Below are positions 11,066-21,408 of a DNA stretch of 64,000 bases, one piece after another. The stretch is from Diploscapter coronatus (lineage: Eukaryota; Nematoda; Chromadorea; Rhabditida; Rhabditidae). The notes beneath the pieces were generated by a model. It worked only from the letters and a program-made list of their open reading frames with translations, was not told the DNA's origin and made no database searches. The stretch is from the NCBI GenBank assembly GCA_964036155.1, contig OZ038422.1, positions 75,973,201 through 76,037,200 on the forward strand, written 5' to 3'. Positions within the stretch are counted from its first letter, which is position 1. Each line of letters opens with the position of its first letter. A program made the position numbers and the translations under genes.

Positions 11066-13447
11066 AACCTCATAAATGGTGATCTGAAAATCAATTTAAT
11101 TTGACGAAGAGCAAACTTTCCTATGCAAAAATTATATAGAAAAGGCGATTTTCATTAAGATTCGAAGGAAAATGAAATTTTATGCGAGAAAACTCAATAG
11201 AAAAGGTGATCCTCGTAAAATTTATTTATTTTATGAAGTTTTACTAGGAAAAAAGGCTGGTTTTCATCAAATTTTCAAAGTTACAGTATCCAAAAATGGA
11301 TATTTGAGAAGATATAGGCTATATGACATCTCAAATACGGCGAAAGGCTGATGATCTACGAAAAAATGCCGAACGTACGTTAGGGCGATAGAGCGACCAT
11401 GAAGAAAATAGAGAACGTGAGGGAACTGTCAGAGAAGAGAGAGTGAAGGATATAGGAGAGAGCGTTAGAAAAGCAGAAAAATAGAGGAAGATAGGGAGAG
11501 AAAGAAAGTTTTTTTCTATTTCTGATCTCCCTATAGAAGGAAAGACAATAGGAAAAGAGCAAGAAAACTCTTATGTATGAAAAAGTTAAACTTTGAACTA
11601 TCCTACTCACAGTAAAGCTCAATTTTTAAATATTCAATCCGTTCTTAGACCTATGCTTTATTATATACTGTGAAACTGAATTTCTCATGATCCAAGAGGA
11701 AGAAACATATTCCAGAATTCTTTTTCCTTTAACTTTCACCGTCTTTCTATCTTTGTGCTCTCTATTTTTCCTATACTCGATCTTTTTCGCACTTCTTGAA
11801 TAGAACAGAATAGCCTTCTGTGCAAAGCCGGCTGGTGTATCAAATTGTGGTGTTCCATTGTGCTAGTTTCGCAGCCGAAAATATTTGTGCACAAAGTGGG
11901 CGTGGCTTGTTTACTCGGACTCTTTTATTATTCTTGTAAAGGCGTAAAGACAGGACGCCGGGGCCAGAGGCGCGGTGTGTACTCGATATAAGACCAGATT
12001 CTCTGACCAACAAGTAGTGATGTGCTCTGTAAAAAATGATAAATGTGATAAGTAGGCAAATATCGTACTCGAGACTATGAATCGGCCGATGTACGAGTGG
12101 AGACTAGTTCTAGGGGAAAATGACCAGAACAAAATGTTCTAGGTCTTGGTAACTCTTAAGGAATTCGATTTTTCGGATTTCGAGAAATCGATGTCCATTT
12201 TGAAGATTTTTAACGAAGAACAATTTTATTTTATTTGAAGAAAAGAGCCATTTTATGTTGGGATAAAAGGCTGGGCGGGGTGGGGTAGGGGTTACACACG
12301 ACAACAAACGATAAAAAAAAACATGGGGGATAAAAATAAAATATGGTGATTTTTTCGGGGTGGTAAAATTCTGAACGAGTGAATAAAACATCAACACAAT
12401 CAGATAACGATAAATCAAAGAGTCAAAAAGAAGTTAAAGAGAAAAAAATCAAGAAAAAACAACGGGTCCTGAAGCAGAAATAGAAGAAAAAGAAGAAAGC
12501 TAGCCTAAACGAGAACAGAAGATGACTGTTTTTGATTTATTCTGGGGGGTAGCGTAAAAATCCTTTACCTAGTTTTACACCCCCTCGAGAAAGGGTCTAC
12601 ACAACAAGAGATTACAAAAGTCGGTAGGGGGAAGATTCAACAATATTTCATAGAAAATAACGCCTAAACCACGCCTCTTTGCAAAAAAAATCGATAACGA
12701 GGGGGCGTGCTTGGGGCGATATTTTGAAAGAGGGGCGCACACTTCAACAAGATAAAAAAGGAGGGACTAAACTAACGAAAAAAGAACAAAATTGCTTTTA
12801 GATATATTGTGGCAAAGTGTAGTGGGGCTACCGTAATCCACTACCCAAATTTTGTTGAGCGTTGAATTTTTAGATTCCAAAAATGGGTGTGGTCTAACGA
12901 TAATCCAGAAAAAAAAACAAAAAGAAACACAACAAAAACAGCAAAGAAGACACTTGCTGAGTTTTGGAAATTTCAGGCTGATTCTTTTTTCAAATTTCAC
13001 TAAAGCTCGTTTTTATAAGAAACTCTGAAAATAAAGTCATGTTTCGCGAGACTTTTTGTGAAATTGCAACAAATCGAGCCAAAAATTAGAAAACAGCAGC
13101 AAAAATCCACACTAAACTTGGTTTATGGAACGCCGATCGTGGGGAGAGGCGCTTTAGAGAATTTTTGGGGATGGTCGGGGAGAAAAAGAAGAGTGGGGAA
13201 GGGGTGGAGTTTCTAAAAAAAAAACTTAATTTAAATAAAATTCCATTTTAATTATTTTCGACTTTTTTTTTACACACTATTCCCTCGCAAAACTTTTTCC
13301 ATAAAAAATTTCCTCTTTCTCAAAATTTTTAATTAAACTAAAAACACCAACAACACCTGGAAGAAGTAGGTTGTGGCGCTAGTGTGGGGGATGATGGAGG
13401 CATTGGTTTGGGCACACTTTCGAGGTACGCGCTGCTTCAGGCGTCCT
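11066..13447. other. Intergenic: upstream of the secreted-protein gene and 3' flank of vig-1
   Basis: Contains a purine-rich block (about 11390-11530), GGGCGTGG-type boxes (about 11898 and reverse forms near 12665), a G-rich stretch at 12270-12300, and the likely 3' UTR of vig-1 just below 13448. Open frames here are short and low in complexity; no gene is supported. Confidence 0.55.
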
Positions 13448-16400
13448 CTATTTAGCGCCCAGAGCGGGGAACGCGTCGTCGGACGCGTTGAATGGCTGCG
13501 AGTGTCCGCCGCGGCCGCCTGCAGAATAATCGTACATTTTGAAGACGTCAACGGCGTTATTCGTTATTCTTTTTACAAATTCATCATATTTAAGTCTCTT
13601 CCAAAAATCATTACTTAAGTAAGTCATCTCATATGTGTAACTTCAGACATATCACATTTAGAAAATGACACACAACGCTATCTATCTCTTTTAAAATCCT
13701 CCTATAAAAATTATTGTAGCAAATGATACTCGGCACATTCATTTTACTCCGTAATTCTTTATAGTCAAGTTTTTCCCTCAAGAATTCTCACCTCTGCCTC
13801 TGAATCCACCTCCGCCGCCGCCGCTCTGTCGGAAACCTCCTCCTCCTCCGGGTCCTCTGCCATCGCGGTGGTCTCCTCGTCCGCCTCCGCCTCTGCCCCC
13901 GCGGAAGGGTCGATGTTCGCGGTCCCCATCGCGGTCGCGGTCGCCGCGGTGGTGCTCGTCGTCCCGATTGCGGTACGACGGAGCCGACGGGCGCGAGATC
14001 TTGAAGTCCAGGTCGATCACCTGCAAGAACTCAAATGACATTGGATATAAGATTTTTAAAATATCTTTTGGACGTATCAAATCCTCTCTTCAGGATATGG
14101 GATTTCATCAGTTTTCAACAAATTAAAATAAATCGGATTTTCAAAATAAAAAAAAGCGGATATATTAAAATCTTGGAATTAAATAGAATATACGAGTCCC
14201 CCCCCTATGAAAAAGAATATCTCAAATCCTCCCGATATAACAAATTCCTAAATGTGTTATCCCCTCGGACCTGTTTCTTGGGCTCCTTCTTGAGGATGAT
14301 GATCTCCTCCTCTTCCTTGCCGTCAGGATTGTCTTTCTTCAAGGGCACCAACTTGCCGAAATTCTCGGCCGCGCCCTCGCCCGCCTTGCGCACGTTGAAT
14401 TTCGGAGTTTCTTTCTGGAAATTAGCAAGTTTGTACCACTTTTGAACGGTATTTCTGGTATCAAATAGTAGAATTTCTGCGTGAAAAATGTTATCCTTCT
14501 GTACCATTTGATAGGACACTGGAAATGCTACTATTTGGCAGTTTTTTTCTCTAAATAAAGTGTCATGATTGGTAGCATTTTGTTGTGTTTAAAAATTTCG
14601 GTATTCACCGTGGTCGCAGCCTTGAACTCCTTGAGGGTCTTCATGCGATTGTACTCCTCCAACTCCTTCTCGTACTTGAGCTCCTGAAAATTTGTAGATT
14701 AAACCAAAAATGCTAAATTTGAACTATTCGTGAAGGGGGGCCAGCCTGATCAAATCTTGCTCCATGTTCATTAAAGAAGGCCTTTTAACCAGATTAAGAA
14801 AGGGTACTTTACGAATTTTCATCACCCATACCTGCTCAGTCTTCTCTCGGGGAACCTGGGGCTCCTCGTTCTCGACCTGCGGCTGCTCGTCGCCAGTCAG
14901 GGGCTCGGTCTCGCCGACCAGTTCATCCTGAAATTTTCCAAATTTTAGTTAGGGCTGGGAGTTTCATTTTTAAGATCGGCGGCTTTCATCTTGAAATTTT
15001 CTTTTCTTTACCTGGGTGTCTCCCCAGTTACCCCTGCCGTGACCGTCCTTCTTCTCGTGCGAGCGCACGCCCGTCTTGTCCGATCCGCTCTGCAAAATAA
15101 TCCGTATTGTGTATTCGTGACATTTTTAAAGATAAAAACGGACAAAAAGGAAAGTTCGAATTTCGTCGAGTCTCGGTTTTTAATGCAGTACCTGTCTGTC
15201 GTGCATTCTTCCACGACCGCGACCCCCACCGAACGAGCCTCCGCGACTTCCACGGCCTCTTCCGCCTCCACGGCGTTCTGAAAGATGGAGATTCAAAACT
15301 AATTAGTATATATATTTCTTTAAAGCTACAGTAATCCATATTTTTCATGTGCTAAAAGATGACTCCGAAACAGTCTGGGGGATATTTTGTTTAAATGAAT
15401 CTACGATAACTCACCTCCTTCCGGATGCTGCTCGAAGTTCTCTTTGGGCGCGTCGTCTCCCGGGAAGCTCGCGTCCGCGTTCGGCGAGGCGCCGCCGTCG
15501 AAGTGGCGAGGCGGACCGCCGCGTCCTAAAAATAAAGGGTGTAATTTTGATTAAAGACATTGTTTTTAGTTCTAATTTTTACAGGAAAGACCTAATTTCA
15601 ATTTCGTAGTTTTGATCAATTTTGATCAAAGACGCCTTTTTCTTAATAATTTGGTTTATTTGAAATGTGCGTATTTGCATATGTTCTCAAGAAAAGTCCT
15701 CTTGAAAGGTGTTCTATTTTTTGTTCGTTTATCTAAAATGTCCGACCTCTGCCTCCTCCACGTCCGCCTCTCGGTCCTCCTCTGCCACGTCCGCGTCCCT
15801 CACCTCCCGCGAAAGGCGCGTGCTCGCCGTCCTGGTGGGTGCGAGGCGGCCTGGGGCCACCACCGCGTCCTGAAAGTTTCTTTATAAATTAATAATTTTT
15901 AGAATTTTAGAATGATGACAAAATTCCGAATATTATAATCTGAGTTATTGGATAAACTCTCGAATATGCCAATGTGTTTATTTCGATCAAATTTAAGATC
16001 AGAACTACAGTATACCTCCGCGTCCGCCCTTGTCGAACCCTCCGCGTCCCGCACCGCGGCCACCGCGATGGTCACCGCCGACGGGGCGATTCTCCTTGTT
16101 GCCGGCTGAAATTGCTTTTTCGAGTTTTTAAAATAAAAATATTTTTATTTCTTCACCTCCAGCGTTCTTGAGATCTTTGGTCTGAACCTGGGCGGCGGGC
16201 GCCTTGACGACGGGCTTAGCAGCCTGTGCCTTCTGAAATTAAAATTTAATTTTTTCAACCTCCGACCTAAATATTTGTGATAGACTAAAATGTTCCCAGG
16301 CCTGAACTTAGGATTTAATTTTTTTTAATGAATTTTGATACCTGCGCGGCCAGCTTGTTCGCCTCGGCCTTGGCAGCCTTCGCGATCAGTTCCTCGGGAT

Positions 16401-16741
16401 CCGAGATGTCTGGAATTTCCATTTCTTTCAATTAAAAACTTTATTCGAGTTTTTTTTTGAAAATTTTTATTCAGATCTAGGGAGGACGATCATCAGAGAC
16501 CTCTTGCGCGACCTACCTCCCTATAGTTCATTTTCGTCTGACGAAAGTGCTCCCTAGATCCGTTTTTATTATTTTTACTGAAAAAGCATGAAAATTAGGG
16601 TTTCTTTATTTGGCCGAGAATCAATGTTTGAAGTAAAATGAGAAAGGGTAATTCCTTCGATTTTCCTAAATTTTTATCTTTACCGTCATCATCGGACATG
16701 TAGCTGAACTTGTTGGCGACGTGAACTCCGTACTCGGTCAT
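13448..16741 (-). CDS. vig-1: VIG-1 / SERBP1 (HABP4 family) RGG-box RNA-binding protein
   Basis: Thirteen exons, all in phase: 16684-16741, 16342-16409, 16157-16232, 16016-16105, 15747-15869, 15415-15525, 15192-15277, 15012-15089, 14832-14927, 14609-14683, 14271-14414, 13792-14020 and 13448-13518. The N-terminus (MTEYGVHVANKFSYMSDDDD) is followed by a Lys/Ala-rich segment, then long Arg-Gly-Gly tracts, the HABP4/SERBP1 core (SGSDKTGVRSHEKKDG, GRGNWGD), an acidic middle, a coiled KYEKELEEYNRMKTLKEFKA segment and a second RGG block, ending DDAFPALGAK. In C. elegans and flies this family associates with RISC, ribosomes and mRNA. Exons are strikingly GC-rich compared with neighbouring genes, which suggests a highly expressed gene. 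Identification is firm; RISC association here is inferred. Confidence 0.93.
16470..16563. repeat. Hairpin element in intron 1 of vig-1
   Basis: CAGATCTAGGGAGGACGATC at about 16471 is answered by the inverse GTGCTCCCTAGATCCG ending at about 16562. The outer 12 bases pair almost perfectly, and an inner pairing is also possible around CTACCTCCCTATAG. Confidence 0.5.
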
Positions 16742-16944
16742 TTTTGAATGCGGAAGCTGTCTTGTTCTTCAGAGAAGTTTGCACTGCAAAAATCAATATT
16801 TACGCTCGGTTTATCCCGTTCTCCGGAATAAACGCGTTGGAGAAAAATCAATATAAAAAACTAGTTTTAATCTTTCTTAGAAAGATTTCGTTGAAAAAAT
16901 CGAGAATGAACTTTTACAAACACCATCAAATATCATAGGGGGCC

Positions 16945-17088
16945 CATTCAGACTTAGTTTGCAATGCAAATTGCAACTCGTTCGAAATGACATGGGGAAG
17001 TGAAAAGAGTGCGATTGCGTCATTTCATGTTCTCTCCTGATTTCCCACGCCATTTCGAGCGAGCTGCAACGCAACTAAATCTGAACGC
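16945..17088. repeat. Foldback repeat upstream of vig-1
   Basis: CATTCAGACTTAGTTTGCAA at 16945 with CTCGTTCGAAATGACATGGG is mirrored by CCACGCCATTTCGAGCGAGC and GCAACTAAATCTGAACG ending at about 17087. Arms are about 50 bases and roughly 80 percent complementary. Confidence 0.6.
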
Positions 17089-17136
17089 ACTCCACGACAG
17101 AAGTCATTTTTCTAATTTTATTTTCTAAAACACGAC

Positions 17137-17293
17137 AAGCCAAGACCTATACTTCAAAACTGCACCCCATTTATGGGATGTTGGTGATATAGAGAAGCGA
17201 GCAATGAAAACCGAAGAAAAGTCGCAACGAGGCCGTTTCTGCTTCCCTCGTTTTCACACAATATCTCCATTTTCGAAGTATTAGCCTTGGGTT
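17137..17293. repeat. Weaker foldback repeat
   Basis: CAAGACCTATACTTCAAAAC at 17140 pairs imperfectly with TTTTCGAAGTATTAGCCTTG ending at about 17290. Inner complementarity is patchy. It could be an old copy of a hairpin element, or the right arm could be part of an exon. Confidence 0.35.
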
Positions 17294-18170
17294 GCTGTGA
17301 ACAAATATTTTTAGTAATACTAAATTTAGCCGTTCTTCAAAATAACATCGTTGGAAATAACTATTTTCGATGACGTAATGAAACTTCTAAGTACCTGGTG
17401 GTAAGCTGCTTCAAGCAAATGTCTTCGGAATGCTTCACCCACAATTGATTAGCAGCCCATAATACAGGGCCAAGCCTGGAATTAACGAACGTTAAATAGC
17501 AAAAATTGGCATGAACGCGTTAATCGTAATTAAAATAATTTTGTTAAAAATCTCGAAAAAAAAAATAGCGATTTTTCAATAGAAAGCGGAGAAATGCATG
17601 ACTAATAAAATTGCGAATTCATGCTTTCACAATTCATAAATCCAACGGGAAAATCAATAAATTGTGAAACCAAGCTTCAGAAAATTAAACATTCAGAGAT
17701 GTTTTAAAAAGAAGAATAGAAAAATCACGACCTTCGGGCGAAACAGGTGGGGAACTGAGATTGGTTTTCATTGGCAAATGTCTTTTGGAAGGTGGCTGTT
17801 CTCGCTCACTGACGGAAAAATCGATATTTCCAGCAAAATCGATAAGTTAGGGGCGGATTTTGAAAATTCAGAGGAAATTTTGTTGAAGTTACGATAAAAT
17901 CACGCGCCATCTGGGGGCGCAATCGACTAATTTTGGGACGGCACCTTTGCCGAGAGAAAATTGATTGGGGGACTATGGTTAGCGACGGAGCGCGCTTTAC
18001 ACTATACGAATAGAAAAAAGTGGCCGCACCGATCAATTTTCTTTCATTTCTCTAGCATTTTATCGTTTTCATTTGTACGGGTAAATTATGGTCATACCAC
18101 TAGCTAATTAACGTTAATTACCCCTAATTGACTATTAATTATTCTCTATTATTTCGGGTAAAGGATAAAC

Positions 18171-18580
18171 ATGTCGGATAAGAATAAATCGAGGCAAATG
18201 ATGCTGAAAAATAGGTAAATTTATTGGAACTTCTAGAAAACGAAAACATTATTTTTGGTAATCTAGTGATTTTTCGCATAGACCTTGGACATTTTAACAT
18301 AGTTTTTAAGAAACTGGAAACTTTATTAAAAATACAAAAAAAAAGTTTCAGCGGCATATCCCGGAACGGTAAAGATCACCCCAATATTTGTACGGATCAG
18401 CGCAGTATCGCTATGCTTCTCGCTCTCGAAGCTAAAAATTATCCGACTGCTTTCATAGCAAATAATTCGCAGTTCGGAAACCCGCTTTTGCCAGTCTTTC
18501 AGAAACTTGCAATCCCAGCCCAGACTAGTGAAATCACGCCAAATAATAGTCAAAACGATGTGAAATCGGATGATAAGTAA
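18171..18580 (+). CDS. Small conserved-looking protein of unknown function (about 92 aa)
   Basis: Two exons, 18171-18214 and 18352-18580, joined in phase by a GTAAAT/TTTCAG intron. The product is soluble, basic at the start (MSDKNKSRQMMLKNR), has a central part with HPNICTDQRSIAMLLALEAK and FGNPLLPVFQKLAIPAQ, and ends in an acidic, Asn/Ser-rich tail, NDVKSDDK. No signal peptide or membrane helix. The ATG sits in AAACATG context. I do not recognise the family. A single clean intron, in-frame splice and normal composition argue for a real gene. Confidence 0.65.
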
Positions 18581-19424
18581 TATTTTGAGCTTAAAAATCT
18601 TTAATGGAAGCCCAGACTCTAGGTTCATAAGTACCATTAAAAGGCAGTTCTATTATAGTTGGTTTGGTAGTCTAATATTTTTAACAGTTATCATGAGTTA
18701 AAAATATTTAAAACTTGAGGGGCTTCTATTAAGTATTTTTGCTGTAAACTATTAATCCCAGCGATTTTTGTAACAAATATTAATATTTGATGAATGTGAT
18801 ACATTTCCTGATTATTTATGGGTAGACATAATAAATATTTCTTTTAAAAATTCCGCCCGGATCACTCCAGAAAGCGAAAAGATGATAGCCTGATAAGGGA
18901 AGTTCGTCAGAAAACCGTGTTCTTTATCGACATTTTTTCGATAAATTCCTGCAAAAATCAGAAAACGTCAATCAGTCGCTAGTAAAGTTTGAACTCCAGA
19001 CGTATATAAAGTGTCCTAAAGCATATAACGTGTAACTATTGGACTATCCCTTGCAAAGTTAAAGGTCCAAATGTTTTAATGTAAAGGACACTCTGTTCTG
19101 TGATAAGATCGTTTCTTATCAAAACACACTATTTGATACTTTTATACTCTCCAAAGATCAAAAACTTTTGAACGACACAAATATTATGATTTTTGCCGAG
19201 TACTCGATATCGCTTCAATGCCAACAAACATGTAAACAACGTGCATCTTATCATTTTACTCGTATTTTTGGCCTAAAGTTCACTTTTTCTCGATTTTCAA
19301 GTAAAATGATTTTTTCTCAAGATAATATTGAAGAAATACCGTATACCCCATTTATAATGCCCGAATAACGTAAGTAGATTGATAAATACATAACTTCAGT
19401 TACGGATACAGTAATTTTGGAATT
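18581..19424. other. Intergenic between convergent genes
   Basis: AT-rich spacer between the stop at 18580 (+) and the TGF-beta stop at 19425 (-). AATAAA near 18829 could serve the plus-strand gene. Nothing else is seen. Confidence 0.5.
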
Positions 19425-21408
19425 TTATGCAACGCAACTACACGAGAGTACGCTCATTCCGTTGAAAGTTGTAACGCGAATATCCCGATGGCTAACAGCG
19501 TAGACGATCTTTAGGGGAACGAAGTGTCTGAAGTTTAGGAACGTTATTTAAAAAATAGTATATGTGTGGCTAGCATTTTTTATGCTTCTTTTTCACTCCA
19601 CTGATTTTTTATCTCTATATTTTCTTCGTTCTTCTCTGATTTCTAGCTGAAATCGTTGAGTCCTTTTATTTTTTTCTATCGATCAGTAAACTTTATACTT
19701 GAATCGTGTTATCATCGTATCGATTCATTTTCCGCTTAACTAACCCCCGACTGAGTACCTGCTCAGCCGCACAATATATGACGTCATTGGCGTCACTCAT
19801 TAAATTTATGACGCCATTTAAAGTTAAAAAAAACAATTACCTAGGTGCGCATTCCGGCTGCGAAATGAAAAACGCCGTGTCGTTAGTCTTCGCGGAGCTA
19901 GAAAATCATAAAATTCGAATAAACTATAGGAAGACTACTGTAAGATCCTCTGAACTTCGGAATTTTCATTGTAGGGGCACTGACCGGTACAGTAATTCGC
20001 ATTATAGCCTGGTGGTGATAGAATCCAATCGTTCCAGCCTACAAATATTTTAGATTTGCATCTTCAAATTTTGGAATTTTGAATGATATCTTCAGATCTA
20101 CGGTAACATCAAATAAAGCTATTTCTATCGAAAAATCAACGAATTCTACCGTATACCTAATTCCGTAAAATTCACATAGAACTGTTTCAAACAGCAAGGC
20201 GACGTATCATCACAAGTTTGAAGCAATGGTTCAGAATAAGTGGATTGCACGATATACGCCAGATTTATGACCGGGAATGTATTCAGAACTTCATGGAGTT
20301 TAACCTCAGCTCCATCTAATTTAATCTCGAACTAGAATATTCAAATTTAAACATTTTTCAATTCTTTTTGAACCTTCAACATTTTTATATTACTCCCCGA
20401 CGTTTTCCTGCCCCAGTTGCGGATTTTGTCGAGGATCTAGAATATTTTTTTTAAAGTTCTAAGAAACTCAAATAAATACCTCAAAATGAATTCTCGCTGC
20501 TTGTCGGTTCAGTTCAGTAATATGCAGAATATCGAATAGCGTCATTTCCCCAAAATATGGACGGACTTCATAAATTACGAAAGTCAAATTTCGACCGTAT
20601 AATTCAGGAATCGTCCTTAATCTAATATGATTATTTTTTAGGGCAGGAAAATGAAGCAAAAATTACTTTAAAGTTAAATCGGCGCTTAATAGATGCTCAT
20701 TATTGCGAAGTCGAAAGTTGTACCGAAAGCAATTATCGATTTTTTCGTTACCGTCTTCGATTATGCATTGGGACGCTAAATTAAAAAAAATATGGAGCGT
20801 CTTGAAATTTATAAATGACGTCATAATGATAATGAGTAACGCTTCAAAGTTTTATAAGTGATGATTTGAATTAATAAAAAGTAGTTTAATATTTTAAAAG
20901 GCATCATATTTAAAAAAAAAAAAAAAAAGACGCCTTTACATCGATCCATCGGCTCGATAACAATTTCATTTAGGCGCGAGTATATTCCATTGGACTTGTC
21001 TTCAAACGCGGATCTCTGATTCGAGTCAATATGACCGACGTAAGAGGGACGGGATCTCAAATTCATCTGTGTTAGGAGGCGGGACTAAAAATTTTTAAAT
21101 AACACAAATAAAATGAAATTTAATAGAGTCATAGGTAATGCGCTTTCAAAGATTCAACATTTTAGAAGATATCTAAGTTTCGAATTTAAACTAAATCCTA
21201 GATTTGGAATGCTTATAAATTCAAATATAATGAAATCTAGACTATTTGATAAAGTAATTAGCCAAAAACTATGAAATTAGATTTAAAATACCTTTTCCTG
21301 CTCAATCATCTGTTGTTGAGCTTCCGATGACGGCGCTGCATTTAGGCACATAATCAAAACTATTGGGATTAAAATCAGAATCCATATTTTCGTTTCTTTC
21401 AAAGCCAT
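19425..21408 (-). CDS. TGF-beta superfamily ligand (TGF-beta/activin-like precursor)
   Basis: Nine phase-consistent exons (21292-21408, 20940-21084, 20667-20775, 20480-20621, 20374-20436, 20157-20331, 19939-20038, 19841-19897, 19425-19527) encode about 336 residues. Signal peptide: [16 protein letters not shown]. The propeptide ends in a typical [15 protein letters not shown] segment. The cystine-knot domain follows: [37 protein letters not shown], then [14 protein letters not shown] and the terminal [10 protein letters not shown]. Two extra N-terminal cysteines match TGF-beta/activin rather than BMP. Unusual points: the usual CCxP pair is ECAP, so the inter-chain cysteine is missing, and no RxxR lies between the propeptide and the knot. 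Secreted ligand; DAF-7-like by its C-terminal NGM motif, but orthology is not proved. Confidence 0.88.

Larger units (their letters stand above)
16742..18170. other. Intergenic, upstream of vig-1, with two foldback repeats
   Basis: The short region just above 16741 would be the vig-1 5' leader. Hairpins lie at 16945-17088 and, less clearly, 17137-17293. A stretch at 17400-17478 on the minus strand is open and bounded by good splice sites; see findings. The region near 17900-18060 is relatively GC-rich and may be a promoter shared with the plus-strand gene at 18171. Confidence 0.5.

Noticed and set aside
14035..14519. Overlapping ORFs on both strands around vig-1 exons 11 and 12
   Set aside because: They are shadows or read-through of vig-1 exons into introns.
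19700..19800. A minus-strand frame inside the last TGF-beta intron ending [10 protein letters not shown], resembling the LYYDDN strand of BMP ligands
   Set aside because: It lacks a usable acceptor in phase and the C-x-C end; the exon at 19425-19527 supplies the true NGM...CSC terminus in phase.
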